Shown: positions 12,126 through 24,572, numbered from the stretch's first letter. The stretch is 64,000 nt of DNA from Lumbricus terrestris (GCA_949752735.1 OX457053.1:937293-1001292), one strand, 5' to 3'. Notes: generated from the letters alone by a model not told the origin. Made by a program: numbers and translations.

Positions 12126-14178
12126 TAGGCCTAATCGTAATCTCGAGACTTCCACAGCGCCCACAAAAGCTAAGTCTCGGGAACCAGCTTATTCACAGGC
12201 GCTCGTTCAAAAGAAAATCGATAGGCAGCGGGTCAAGATCCGGAGAGTCAGACAGGCTGACAGACGAACGGCTTAGGCGGATGATGTCTAGGGTTTAAAT
12301 GATGAGGGATGTGAGAAGAAGAGTAGGAATCAGGATAGGTTTTGTGGAAAAGCAAAGTTTTTAGTTTTGACTGGAAGACCTGTGGTGGAAACAGCGAAAG
12401 GTGGAGCTTTGGTGTGTTCGTAAGAGAGGTCAGAAGTTTGCCATAGTGCTGGCGGAAGTTAGTCCAAAGAGGTTAAACGGTGATGACTATAGATCGGTGT
12501 GCGAATTTTGGTGACGAGGTGATAGAAGGGTGAAGCAGTGAAATGGATGAATTGGCAGCGTGTTCAACGAAGTGGCTGGATGGTGAACAATTGACGAAGA
12601 TAGAACGGCTGGGATGATTGAAGTGTAGGCTATTGTAACTCAATAATTGGTCAGTAAATTTATAATTATTGGTTCCTAAAAAGATAATGGCTTTTAAAGA
12701 AACGACCTCTAAATCAATTCGTGGATGCATGCATCGAAACGAGAAAGTGCACGTTGATATTTTCTATGGCGTACATGTATATGCATTAAGACTTCAAGCA
12801 TAAATCGAAAATCGAAGGCAAATGATTTATGTGCGGCCAGCATGTTATCAAAACTCACTGGATTAATTTATCACATAATAAAAAAAATCACCAGCAGGTA
12901 TAGCAAAAACGTTATTACACTTATGAACTTATGAAGTTCGTGATTGGGGTCTTCGTATAGCCTATGCAATGTTCTTTACTGGTAGTAGACCCAGTGAGGG
13001 TCAGGGGCTAAGCTCTCCCTAAATGTGCACGGTTCAGCCTCCAGGCAAAGCGCGGAAGATGTACATGTATAATAACGACTTACGTCTTAATATGAAAACT
13101 AGACAATGACCAATGGCAACAAAATCAACAATATTATCTATAGCGTATAGATATGTTTATGTGCTGAAATCTAACCTACAATTCCCAAGCCTATGTTTAT
13201 AGAATAGACATATACACCGCAGATATGTCAAACATGCCGCTGATCCGTGATTAGGTTATGTGCACCGTGTGTGACCCGCCAGCCTCTTGAGGGGCTACGC
13301 CAGGAGTCCTATACAGCTACATTTATAAATGGGGTGTTCAATTAGCAGCAGGACTCATGGGCGGATACCAGGGTCCAGGGGACGGTCCCCGAGACCCCGA
13401 AGTTTGTGGTTGGGGACGTATATACTTATATTCCAACGATATTTTAGAAATATTTCACTAATCTTCTTCTACATTACACTTGGGATTTGTAGGTTAGATT
13501 TCAGTCACGTAAAATTTCACTAGCCTGTCATAACAGTTTTGACAATGAATGTCTATGCTTTTTCGAATGCTGAGTTCCGTGACAGAGGTTCGAGAGGGAG
13601 CCGGTGCAGAAGGTGCAAGCGTCGAAGGTGAAGTCATCGGTTGCTTGCGACAACCTGTTTATCCCCTCTGACAATTAGGCCTATAGAAAAGTCTGCGCCC
13701 CCTAGAAAAATTCCTGCGCACGCCCATGAGTGGCTTGAGGTAGATTCGAACAAGCGACCGTTTGGTCACAAGGCGTCGAATTTACCGATAGCCTACAATA
13801 CCGCGTCCCAATACCTTATGATTTCGGACAGTGAAAAAGGCATCCTGGCATTCACTAGCTTTATTTCGACAATGTTAGGATACGTACAATGCAGTTCAAA
13901 TGTCGAAATTGTTCTTATAGATATTTCAGCACTGTAAGCTATTCAATAAAAATACGTGCTAACCTACTTTCGTACCTACACATTCTGCTACACTAAAATC
14001 TAGGTTATGGTGTTCTGTTTATAAGAACTTTAATGATTAGTCAGGTGAAATTCGGAGTAATTTGACTGAACGACAAAAAGTTCATCTTAATATCAAAGTT
14101 TTTACATAATTTCGGAGTAAATATTTCCATCGAGGGCATGTAGGCTACCTATAGATCTCATCCCCCAATGTTTCCTGT
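12126..14178. other. Spacer between gene 3 end and gene 2 upstream block
   Basis: Apart from a SINE fragment (13724-13790) and the conserved 3' flank of gene 3 (13975-14178) I see no feature. Confidence 0.5.
13724..13790 (-). repeat. SINE fragment
   Basis: Inverse B-box region GATTCGAACAAGC with TGGCTTGAGGTA, as in other SINEs. Truncated. Confidence 0.5.
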
Positions 14179-14482
14179 TTAACCAATGAGATCAGAAGCA
14201 AGGAAATTTGCTGAAGTATTTGCTGCACGACTGTCATGAAGATTGTTTATGACAGGCTCTTCCATCACCTTCTTGTTGTATGCAAATTCCAACTCGGCGC
14301 ACCCATTGCTCGTTTGAGGTCCGTTGAAATAGTCTCCAATGTCTTCACCGTACACTGTCCGAATGACATCGGCGTAGAAACTTTGCATGTCGGTCATCTC
14401 CACGACGCCATTACACTGATCTCTGTGAGTTTGGTTTCCAGCTGTAAGTCGATCTTCATCACTGGCATGTCCTCTAGAAATG
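14179..14482 (-). CDS. Gene 3 cytoplasmic tail exon, ITIM tyrosine replaced by Cys
   Basis: Homologous to the gene 2 tail over its whole 100-residue length, with an intact frame ending in TAA. The position of the gene 2 ITIM SIVYAEL reads SNGCAEL, so the tyrosine is gone. The upstream site reads QSFYADVI, which now has Ser at -2 and Val at +3 and so fits the ITIM consensus where gene 2 (HGVYAEV) does not. The signalling site therefore appears to have moved. Confidence 0.8.
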
Positions 14483-17400
14483 CTGGTTTTGAAAGTAAGA
14501 ATAGCCTAATCTATTCATTTAGAGAACCGGCAAAGATAACAATTTTCGACTAATTTTAACTAATTTCAGAAACATTAAGGAGATTATAGAACTTGTGTGA
14601 GAAAAGGGCATAATATTCAAGACCTTATTTTTAAAAACTAGGAAAGAGTTATAATTCTATCACAAACAACGGTGTTTCTTGTATAAGCAAATTCAATATT
14701 GAAATTTATAAAAAACAAACATAATAAATATGATCAACAGTATACTAATTGGTCTTAATAAAAAAAAGCGGAGTTTATAATAGAGAAGTACCGCGTATGT
14801 AATTGTCGTCAACAATAAATTTCGGGTTTATGATAAGGAAGACACAACTTGCATGTAGCCTACATGTATTTTCTGCGTAATTTCCGGAAGATGAAGAACA
14901 CGGCGACAACGACGATGGCAAAGCAAGGAATGGCTGCTATAATTGTGGTTAACAGAAGTGCTGCAGGAATATCTGAGCAGAAAACACCATATCATAAAAT
15001 TTAGTAAAGAATAAACTTACTAATATAATGCAGATACGATGTAGGCCTAATAATAATATATATATAAAAAATAATAATAAATAATAATAATAATAATAAT
15101 AATAATAATTAAGAGGATGAGGTTTAGCCGTTCCAGGCACATTGCTTTTATGTATTTTATAAGTCCCTGGGGGAACGAAGTACCTCAGGGGAAAAAAAAT
15201 TTGTTTAACTCAGTGCCTGCAAACGCACTGCGCTTTACATGTACATTGTACAAGTTATGCGACATCTTAATTAACATCAAACTAACTACTAACTCAACAG
15301 ACAGCCTGCAATACATGGCGCTAATAGCAGTCTACAAAGCATGTCCGCCCCAACGGGGGCTCGAACTAGGTACCTCTCGCTCTCTACGCCAGCGTGTTAT
15401 CCATTACTCTACCGCCCCCCCCCCCCCCATAATAATAGACACCAATCAAATAATAAGGGCAATAATGAATTCGCATTTAAAATAGGAGCCTACGTTGCGA
15501 TGGAGTTTTATACTGTATTGTTTACAAATTGAAGGTGTCGATAATAATTATTATAGGCCTACAAGATGGGTAAAAGAATCGATTTTTTGCTACTTTTCGT
15601 TGGGTCTCTTTTTGGATCGTCAAAAACCAGCGCGTGGGTTCACTTAAAGTGATATACATGTAGGCTAGCTTTTGTTCTGTTTTGAATATCTTAGCAAAAT
15701 TTAACTATTGTACCTAAAAAAGTCCTAGATGTGGATTAACTTTAGACTAAGCCCATAAAACGTGATTTGAAAATAATCTTATTTTTGGTCAAAATATTGC
15801 AAAGCACCGGATGGATTCGATTACTTTTTACTGTAAATGCAGTGAAATTGTTGAGCAATGTGTTAGACTTAAGTTAAAGAGAGCATTGTGGATTAATAAT
15901 AACAATAATAATATTAGCAAAATCATTAGAGCTGTAATAACAAAGAAACCAGGCATAAAGATATAGTTCTATGGCTAAATCATGTATAAATACAAGTTGT
16001 AGTACCATATAAAATTACAGGTTCAGGCGTTGAAGTCATCTGGTTTCCTGTCTGTGACCATGCTGAAGTGACTGCAACAAAAATCCAGAGTTTATTTGAG
16101 TTAAAACAAAAAAAATACTCATGGATTGCTTCGCATTGTCCATCTCGCAAAAATCGAAAACGGAAAAATTGTCCCGTCAAAATTACTGAAAATAAAACGA
16201 TTATCTCAAATAAATATTATGTATAGTCAAACAAAAGCGTTGAAAAGTAAGTCAATCGATGATTTAGAGAGGTTTATAGGAGGGGAAGGGGTGAGAGGGA
16301 GGGGAGGGAGGGCAAGAATGGGAGGGTTAGGAGGGAGTAAAAGAGGGGTGAGAGAGGAGGGAGGGGAGGGAGGGTAGGAAGTAGGCGATTGGTCGGGAAC
16401 GCGGTGAATCCTAAAATTCCCGGACAACGCCGGGTACCCCAGCTACCTATAGTTTATAATAATATTTATTTTTATAGAAGTCCAATTATATTTCTCTACT
16501 ATGCCCACCTATAGCCTAAGTATCTGGTCTCCGGCGCTACGTGGCTATCAATCGACATTGCTATAGTCCTACTATTCTCGTGTAATTAGATCTTTCTTTG
16601 AAGTCAGATTATAGCTTCAGGTGGGTCATTATAAATGCAGTTGCGACATCAATAAAAAAAACTTACGAATAGCCGAGTGTTCTGCTAATTTTTCTGTTGT
16701 CATGGATGTTTCCACAGGAGTTTCTGTGCCAATGGTCATTTTTTCTGTGTAAACACAAAGCAGTCTATAATGGAACGTAAAAGCAGCTATGCCTATAATA
16801 GAAGCCTAGCTTTCTTTCTCGATATTAAGCGACAATGTATCATTAAAAACTGTGATTAGTGTCGACCTCCTCGTTTTCCAGGCTTGAGACAACAAGAAAC
16901 ATTTTCTTCCAACTCCAAAAGTGGTTTTATCTAATGGCAGAAATTTGCTCTAATAATATCAAAAACAATAGCACAAGCACAAGATACGCGATAACTAAGA
17001 GAATATAGACATAGAGATTAATATAGTTCATGGCTCTGAAGTATGCAGGTCATGTATAAATACAAATTGTACAAGGCATACCATATAAAATAACAAGTTC
17101 CGATGTTGAAGTAGGCCTACTCTGGTTTCTTCTCGTTGACCAAGTCGAAGTGACTGCAACAAAAAAACACAGAGTTCACTCGTACGAAACTACCTTTGGG
17201 TTGCTGCGCATTGTCTTCTCAAGTAATGCGGCGGCGGAATTTGCAGTTTAACGTCACTGTGTGGTAACAAAGACCATTAGCGACGTCCTCCTCCTTTATC
17301 CAGGCTTGGGACTGGCACTGGCAGAGTGGAACCAGTTGCGGAGTTCAAGTAATGCAATTATCTTGTTCATATTGGCATTTAGCATCATAAGCTTACGGCT

Positions 17401-20400
17401 AGTGCTGTGGTGCAGAGTTTGCTTGCCTTGCTCCTACCTTGACGCCTTATAGATTTACAACAAGGTGCAACCGTAGCCTATGTACGGAACGAATGCTATT
17501 TTATACAACGAACGTGCCGAACGTGTCTGTTAGTATGTCGATGTCATCAAAATCCAAGTTTATAGGTTTTTAGATGTGACATTAATTATAGCATTCTAAT
17601 TGTAAGATGGAGCTGCGACAATAATAAAAACTTACGAACAGCTGAGTCTTCTGTTGATTTGTCTCTTGCCATTGATGTTTCCGCAGGAATCTCTGTGACA
17701 ATGGTCGGTTCTTCTGCGAAAATACAAACAGTCATAATTGAGCGCTATAGAATCATCCTAGCTTTCTTTCTGTACAATGTCCAGCTATACATGTAAGTAG
17801 TTTGTTCAGGGAAGTGCATGGCTATCAATTGGTATTGCAATTGTGCTATGGAAACATCTGGGTAGAAAACACAAATTCATTATTAAATGAAGAAGAAGGC
17901 TAGTAATATAATGCAAATAAGAAGCAGACACCAATGAAAATGACAAAATGCAAGAATAAATTTGCAATTGATATATAGACTATAGAGCCTACCTGTACGT
18001 TACCATGAAGATTTATATTGTTTGAAAATCGTGAGTGTCTATTGCAGTGAAATTCAAAGCAACGTGTAAGTTAAGCAGAACAAAGTGCAGGTGGTTCAAT
18101 AATATCAATAATAATAGAATAAGTATTACAGATGCGATAACTAAGAAGCCTGTCATAGAGACATATAAGACTTAGTTTATGTCGGTAAAATAATCAAGTC
18201 ATGTATAAATGCATGTGGGACGCGGTTTGTAGTGGGGAGGGGGCCTTGGGGTCGTAGGGTTCGGGGTTCGAATCCACCTGAAGCCGCTGCTAAAGGTCTT
18301 GAACAAGTCCTTTACTTGCAGCTGCTCGCGCGCATTATCGTGAGACTTAGGTGTAGTGTACGCGCTATAGTCAGGAGTGCCTCTGAGTAGCTTGGAGAGG
18401 TAATATAGCAAATGCGATAAACAAAAAAAGTAAGTACAAGGTATATTACCATGTAACATTACAGGTTCCGGTGTTGAAATCCTCTGGCTTCCTCTCTGTG
18501 ACCAAGTTGAAGTAACTGCAGAAAAAATCCAGAATTTCCTATAGTGCTAAAACTTCGAAACTACCCATGAGTTGCTGCGCATTGTCCTCCTAACTAATGT
18601 GATGATCTAGTTCATCGAGGCATTAAGCATCATACATGTATAGCAGTTGCTGTGATACCGAGTTTGCTTGTCTTGCTACTTTAATGGCGTTATATAAATT
18701 TACAACAAGGTGCGACAATAGGCCTACATAAGGAACGTACGTTACTTTCTCTATTATTTACAATTAAATTACGATTGCAATTACATCATTCTGCAGTAAC
18801 CAGGCTTCATTGGCCTACTTACAACATAGCTGTCATCGCAGTCGAAGTTAATAGCTTCATGACTGTCATTAGCAACATTATGATTATAGACAACCTTATT
18901 ATAAAACTTACAAATAGCTGAGTAGTCCGTTGACATGTCTGTCGTCATTAATTTTTCCGCATGAATCTCTTTGACAATTGCAATTGTTTCTGTGTAAATA
19001 CAAAGCAGCCTTTAGATAGCAAGCACACTTATATATTATAGAAATCAAACTTTCTTTCTCTAGTATGCCCACCCATAAGTATCTTGTCTCCGGGGCTACC
19101 TGGCAATAGTCAGAATATACTAAGATAATTATGTCTTTCTTCGAAGTCAGATTATAGCTTCAGGTGCGGCATATATAATTAATTATAGAAGCTGCGACAA
19201 CGATAAAACTTACGAATAGTTGATTCCTGTGTTGATTTGTCTGTTGTCATAGATGTTTCCAGAGGACTTTCGGTGACAATAGTCATTTTTTCTATGCAAA
19301 TGCAACGCAGACTATTATAAATCGAACGAAAGCTCATTTACAATCCATATTTAATTATTTACAGAAGCCTGATTTTTTTAAATTTCATAAGACTTGCATT
19401 TGCTCAAATTAATCTTATCTAATGACCTTTGTATTTAAAGATCATGATAATTATCCAAGACACCATTTTGATGGTCACTTCATGTAAAATGGAATTTTGT
19501 CTGCGAAGATGTTGAGATCAAAATAAATAGCTTGGAGTTATGACCCACTTACCTGTGAAACGTATATCTTTCAACATACGTTTTCTTGTTTCTAAAAAGC
19601 ACAATATTCTAGAGGTGACTTATAAACAATAATTGTCAACAAAATACAAAGCTAACAAATAGAAATCGTTTAAAAGAAATATTATTGTCATAATATGGTC
19701 GAAACCGTCGCCATCGAAAGATTTTTTTACCGAAGTCTTTCAAATTTATAAAGCAAAACCTCCATCAAATTTGTTCTATTAAAAGCAAATTACCTGTCTG
19801 ACAGATAACATATTTCTTCATAGAACAAAAAGCCAGACTCCATTTTGAGTGTTCTGTGATGAACAAACAGCCCTTTCCTAGCTCTCCATATTCGTCCAGT
19901 AAGTTGTACTTGATGTCGTATGCATCTGAAACACAATTATTCATGCAGTAATCTTCCTGAGGATGTCAATTCTGATAGATCAGGTTTTAAAATGTAAGAG
20001 GTGTCTGTGAGGCCAATAAATATAATACCTAAATATCAGGGTCTTCGTAAACTCGTAATAATAAAATCGTTGCTTTATTGGTGCATTTATAACTGAGAAA
20101 TGTTCTTAAACTCTGCACATTACATAGCTCATCACTCGCCTCTCTCGCTGCTCCCACATTTCTACCTACATGACTTATGTTCTACACTGGCTTCCTGTAG
20201 TCTCTCGTATCCAATTCAAGGTGCTGCTCTTAGTTATAAGAACTCAAACTGGACAAGCTTATAAATACCTTTGTGACTTGATGCACAAACCCCTCTCCGC
20301 AGTCTCTTCCAGCCCTCTCCGGTATGCTGATCGACTTGGTCTCGTAGTTCTCTGGGCAAGGACTATCAGTCTGCCATCGCCCAACACCGAGCCTTTGCCA

Positions 20401-22603
20401 TTGTGGGACCTTTCTATGTGGAATGACCTCCCTCCCACTATCCTTAGTAAGATCTTATTGGGGCGTCATCTTCAACCTTCGCTGCTTGAAGACTTTCTTG
20501 TCACGCTAACAGCCGCCTACGAATTGCTAGTACTGTAAGAGGTGCTTTATAAATTATCATAGACGATACAAAACAATATATTGCAGCGATTGGTACACAT
20601 CAATTTTCTTTCATCCCGTAAGGAATACAGTAATATGAATTTGGTACGAATACGTTGAACGTCTATCAGTTACCCTTTACCTTACCTCCTGTAGTATTCC
20701 AGATCCACCATTTCCGGTGCAGACCAACCCAGTATTCGGTACTGTTTACAAAAGTACGAAACTGTCTGAGTCTGTGCAGGTCTCCGTTTGAGTTGAATGT
20801 CGCCAGGTCCCCTCCACGGTCAAGACATTCGTTTCTAGCCTCATTCAGTCGACGCTTATGGTTGCTTTTCCAGTTAAGACATCCTCCTTCCCATGCTATA
20901 GAATACTCTGACTCGGTTGCGCAGATAGCACCTGCAAGTTTTTCCTAAATCTTGTCATGTAAATAATTAGTTTTATTTAAATTCTCTTTAAACGGAATTT
21001 CACTATTTATTCGCAAAAAATACAAATATTAATTAATTTTAACTTTAAAGTGATGCATGAGTCGATTGAGTTTTAATGATTCAGAATGCATGTGTCGAAT
21101 CGCTAGCATCAGTGAAAAAGTCGACGTGTGCTCTTATTTTAAGCAAACTACCTGGGCCAAATGGTCACTAAGGCATGCAAATGACTATCCATAATTATAA
21201 ATCATAAGACAAGCAAGCCTCGGGTTGTACATCAAACCACTGATGTAAATGCAAAACTTACCTCGAAATCTGCAGATGAAGTTATACTTATAATTTGGAA
21301 ATCGTCCAACATATTTCAGTTCTTTGGTTAAAACTGCTTGAGTTTCATGGCTGCAAGGGCTTGCCTTATAAGGGCACGACGGCTTGTCTGAAATAAGAGA
21401 TCGGCGCTAAGTTATCATCAACGAAAAATAAACATTTAGCTTTATCTTATAAGGTCACGATAATCAAACCAGTATTGTTAAGTTAGTAATTAAAACTTAA
21501 AGTATTGTTTAAATCTGCTGCCGATAAAAATCGCTCGCACGACAGAAGGAAAGTAGGCTAGGCTAAACTCTTATGCACGATCACAACTATAAGAGCTTTG
21601 AGTTAGGCCTTAAAGACTAGACGAATGTTAAATGCTTAAACTGTAAATAATGTTAATAATTATACAGTAGACATAAGTTTGATTACCGATTCCAATGAAG
21701 TTTTGACCATTTAGCCATTTCCATTTGCTCTTACTGCCAACGTATCTTCCGGCTGTCCAAACTGCCTTGGCGGGAAAATGTTCGCTTAAATATTCCCCAA
21801 ACTGTTTTTGTCCTTTATCGTTCAGAATGACCGGTAAAGTGGCATCCAGTCTTCTGCATATCTTCCATGCTGTCTCCCAGTTGACGGCTGAGACGTTTGG
21901 CATAAAATAGCAGATGGTTCTCGATTCAACTTCAAAGCACTGTGTATGGTTCTCTTGACAAGCTACGTGGAAAACAAACCCTGAGAAACGAACAAAAAGA
22001 TTCATTGTGAAAACAGGTTTAAAATTAACTTCACAATTTCAAGTAGACCTAAACCTCCGACCGCTAGTAAATTCTGGAACCTTCCCTTAACTTTAATAAC
22101 AATAATAATTATTTCGTGTCTTCAATAATGTGGTTCACAGAGACCGCATCCGGTTACAGCATAGGCCTACAACTATGCAGTACGAAAGACGAATAAGTTA
22201 TACAATTCGAAGAATTCACGCAAATAACAGAATACACAAATAACTGAGTTGCAGCCATGACAGGCGAACGCTCTATGTACTTTGCTTATCACCAAGGGAA
22301 TAAAGGAGAGTTAAACCCAGGGGCCACAGGATTCGAACCGCGTACCGTAAGCACTTCAAGCCAGAGTGTTATACATAATACGAACTCCTTACCCTAGTTG
22401 CTTGCACAATGGTCCCGTGTGAATTTCAAAGTAGTCGAATGCCTTAGCCAACAGTACAACCAGCGAAAGCAAAACCATTACAGACCCGATCCATGAAGTT
22501 TCCTCTCAAACATGTTCAGATTATCTAGCATAAAAACCCAGTGAAAATGCGAAACTGCAATAAACTCACCTGAAAACACAACAGCAATTATTGTAAGTTT
22601 CAT
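14179..22603 (-). CDS. Gene 3: two-CTLD receptor with expanded stalk and altered ITIM tail
   Basis: Fifteen exons: 22603-22570, 21980-21687, 21387-21262, 20931-20686, 19925-19794, 19591-19553, 19291-19214, 18989-18912, 18515-18450, 17713-17636, 17153-17082, 16744-16667, 16071-16006, 14972-14864, 14482-14179. They total 1800 nt, 599 aa, in frame throughout. The signal peptide starts MKLTIIAVVFSGFVFHVAC. Layout: CTLD1 to about residue 151, CTLD2 to about 277, stalk to about 462, transmembrane to about 498, tail to 599. The stalk has been enlarged by tandem duplication of a stalk/W block. The transmembrane exon donor is shifted by 6 nt. A minus-strand AATAAA lies at 13860-13865. Whether every stalk exon is used in one transcript is unknown. 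Confidence 0.85.
14864..14972 (-). CDS. Gene 3 transmembrane exon with displaced donor
   Basis: Encodes DIPAALLLTTIIAAIPCFAI, then hydrophobic residues to FFIF and RKLRRK. The donor used by paralogues after RKLRR is lost (AAAAT instead of AGGTAT). A GTAGGC six bases further keeps phase 2 and joins the tail exon in frame. Without splicing there the protein would stop almost at once after the membrane span. Confidence 0.65.
15050..15110. repeat. (TAA)n microsatellite
   Basis: Runs of AATAATAAT just upstream of the gene 3 transmembrane exon. Confidence 0.9.
15333..15416 (-). repeat. tRNA-like SINE head, different subtype
   Basis: On minus: GGCGGTAGAGTAATGG, then a B-box-like AGTTCGAGCCCCCGTTGGGG. 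No intact cloverleaf is evident. Confidence 0.45.
16006..19591 (-). CDS. Gene 3 stalk: eight small exons from tandem block duplication
   Basis: Mini-exon 19591-19553; Thr-rich 78-nt exons 19291-19214, 18989-18912, 17713-17636 and 16744-16667; W-exons 18515-18450, 17153-17082 and 16071-16006. The Thr-rich units read like KMTIVTESPLETSMTTDKST; the W units read like VTSTWSQRGSQRISTPEP. All are phase 1-1. The 17153-17082 copy is 6 nt longer and contains an in-frame TAGGCCTAC. The alternation stalk-W, stalk-W, stalk-W shows block duplication. Confidence 0.75.
16265..16442. mobile_element. Helitron-like 3' end, second copy
   Basis: A GGGAGG-rich tract followed by CGGACAACGCCGGGTACC and CCAGCTA, matching 11712-11733. 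The base after CTA is C, so the terminus is imperfect. Intron between gene 3 W-exon and transmembrane-side stalk units. Confidence 0.4.
17840..17857 (-). pseudogene. Fossil start of a transmembrane exon inside the gene 3 stalk region
   Basis: A TTTTCTACCCAG acceptor followed by codons for VSIA matches the start of the transmembrane exon of gene 2; similarity then stops and the sequence becomes intron-like. It lies between W-exon 18515-18450 and stalk exon 17713-17636, as expected if the duplicated block once included the transmembrane exon. Confidence 0.6.
18213..18420 (+). repeat. tRNA-type SINE
   Basis: Starts GGGACGCGGTTTGTAGTGG, B box GGTTCGAATCC, then ACCTGAAGCCGC and the tail GTGCCTCTGAGTAG. 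Lies just 3' of a gene 3 W-exon. Confidence 0.75.
19794..20931 (-). CDS. Gene 3 CTLD2 (exons 4 and 5)
   Basis: Exon 20931-20686 carries AICATE, GGCLNW, ARNECLDRGGDLATF and YWVGLHRKWWIWN. Exon 19925-19794 carries YDIKYNLLDEYGE, GCLFITE, KWSLAFC and YVICQT. A LINE fragment on the plus strand (20118-20545) sits in the intron between them. Confidence 0.87.
20118..20545 (+). mobile_element. CR1/L2-like LINE C-terminal fragment
   Basis: The plus frame contains LHWLPVVSRIQFKVLLLV and GQAYKYLCDL, typical of the region after reverse transcriptase in CR1/L2 LINEs. Truncated both ends; inserted between the two CTLD2 exons of gene 3. Confidence 0.7.
21262..21980 (-). CDS. Gene 3 CTLD1 (exons 2 and 3)
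   Basis: Exon 21980-21687 begins at TTTCTCAG and carries CFEVESRTICYF, NWETAWKICRRLDATLPV, VWTAGRYVG and WKWLNG. Exon 21387-21262 carries DKPSCPYK, TKELKYVGRF and YNFICRF. Sequons NVS and NHT are visible. The fold is CTLD without EPN/QPD/WND calcium motifs. It is the closest match to gene 2 CTLD1. Confidence 0.87.
22285..22385 (-). repeat. tRNA-like repeat fragment
   Basis: Inverse B box GGATTCGAACC with surrounding tRNA-like sequence just upstream of gene 3 exon 2, in its first intron. Confidence 0.4.
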
Positions 22604-22623
22604 AGAAAGCACAAGCGAGTACA

Positions 22624-22641
22624 TTGCTCACAAATGACAAA
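22624..22641 (-). promoter_or_regulatory. Conserved 18-mer just upstream of gene 3 ATG
   Basis: Identical copy of the element at 10661-10678, 21 nt from the start codon. Confidence 0.4.
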
Positions 22642-23341
22642 GGTCTAGAATGCAATAATATTGGTAAAAAAATTGGATCTGCGGAAAATCGTGACGACTC
22701 GATGTAATTCAATTGAATTTTCCCGCCTGTAGCAAGTAATGATGTTAGCTGACAACTAATCTAATCATTAGAAAACATTCTCAAAACAAAGTTAAAATAA
22801 ACACGTCCGGTTGGTGATGAATACAATAACATCGACCTACACATATGGAAGACAGAGATATACACAAAGAGACGCAGACAGACAAAAGGCAGACACATTT
22901 ACAGAGACAGATTTAAACAACTGATAAGGTTTTGTTTTTCATTTGACTGACTTTTTGATTTGACAAGGTTTGAAGGCAGAGAACTTCTATGTCGGTGTCA
23001 CGATATAAAGTCTCCCCATGATACAAAGTCCCCCAAACAGAGTCTACCCTGGCTAAAAATCTGTATTGGAATACATTTCTGATGTAAGAGTATTTATATG
23101 TTCGTGCTAAATAACTCAGCAACGTAAACTAACGGTTTAATATGCTCATCTACAAATTTTATGCGACTGTATCCGATTTCACGCTCAAGTGTTTCGGAAC
23201 CACGCCATAGCACCCTGCGCTATTATAATAAGGGCTTGCTACGCCCCTGAATGCTTAGGTTTCCAGTTACGCATTGCCTCTGAGTTGTTTCTATAGAAAT
23301 GCCGCCACATGGATTTCTTATACAATAACAATAATACTGCC

Positions 23342-23797
23342 GTTGTCACGAAATAGAGTATCCCCCGTATTAATTGTATGCCCCCAAATTAAAAAAAGTC
23401 GAAAAAAACCGCTTCCGCGTGTATTTTGGGGGGGAAATTAATTTTCATCTGCTTTGTTTTGAACAATGGCACTAACAGGTATGTTTATTCCTACTAGATA
23501 ATTTGTTTTGCCCTGTTTTTAGAGCACTTAAAACATTTAAAACACTTAAGAACACTCCGAGTCACTAAATAAATTCGAGTTGCCTTTATCTGAGCATTGC
23601 TTAGGACACTTGAAACAATTAGAGTCACTTTAAATTTTGATTATAGCATACATTTTTTATTATGCGCATTCTTCCAAAAAGGATATAGAATGGTTTATCC
23701 CCCCCGGAGAGTATAGACCGGTTAATTCCATCCGGTGGGATATATTAGTTCATCCCCCCGGTTAGCTTTCAGGGGGATACTCCGTTTCGTGTCACCG
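23342..23797. mobile_element. TIR element (TGTCACGAAA ends)
   Basis: The left end TTGTCACGAAATAGAGTATC and the right end, inverse of GTGACACGAAACGGAGTATC, form inverted repeats of about 20 bp. The interior has CCCCC/GGGGG tracts and no coding frame. A half-copy of the end lies at 22990-23030 (GGTGTCACGATATAAAGTC). Confidence 0.6.
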
Positions 23798-23999
23798 TGA
23801 CCCAAGAAGCTACTTACATGTAGGTTACTATCAATCAATTATTTAAATACCGATCGAAGGACCTCAACAATGCTTGTCTTGATCTAACAGCATTTATTTA
23901 GGCCTAACACGATAAAATATCATATAGCGTCTGTGCGTTCTCTGAGCTCACTCATAGAGTCGACTTTTGGGTTAATCATCTATTTGCTGTCCTTTTTTG

Positions 24000-24345
24000 G
24001 TGCGGATTCTGGTTGTGTATTTGCACAGAACGGGTGTCAGAGAAATTGAACACAATGAACAGAGCTTAAGCTCATAGCCTGATAGCCTACACCATTCAGC
24101 TCTGTGTCATGCATAAATCAGCACAACTTCCGTGTTTTATATGGATTACTCAATGGTTCAATCGGTAACGCGATTGTTTACGGAGTGCTTACGACGAGGA
24201 AACTGTCATATTAGAAATGCTGATAGTTGTGTATTGAACAAGATTTGAACTTGATGTTTTATTTGAGTGTTATCAGTCCAGTGGCAGGGTTGATTGGCTA
24301 CTATGGATACATGATGAAAATTAATCTAGGCATTTCTATGATACT
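24000..24345. repeat. Upstream duplicated block, copy for gene 3
   Basis: Homologous to 11780-12125 and 42150-42485. Confidence 0.5.
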
Positions 24346-24357
24346 AATTGTTCCTAT

Positions 24358-24572
24358 GGGACGCGGTGGCGCAGCGGTAAGTTTGTCGCCTTGTGACCGA
24401 AGGATCGCAGGTTCGAATCTACCTCAAGCCACTATGTAGCGACCTTGGACAAGTTGGCTACCCACATCTGTGAGGAAGGCAACGGGAAACCACCTCACTC
24501 ATCTCATCCCCAGGGGTGTAAAGCCAATGAATCTGCCTTCGGGCAGAGAACTCATCATCATCATCATCTTCA
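24358..24572 (+). repeat. tRNA-type SINE with (ATC)n tail
   Basis: A box TGGCGCAGCGG fits TRGYNNARNGG, B box GGTTCGAATCT, then a body unlike the other SINEs (GGAAGGCAACGGGAAACC) and an (ATC)n end. A second SINE subtype. Confidence 0.75.

Noticed and set aside
24358..24430. Possible functional tRNA gene
   Set aside because: A and B boxes are present but the arms do not form a cloverleaf and similar sequences occur many times with LINE-like tails; these are SINEs.
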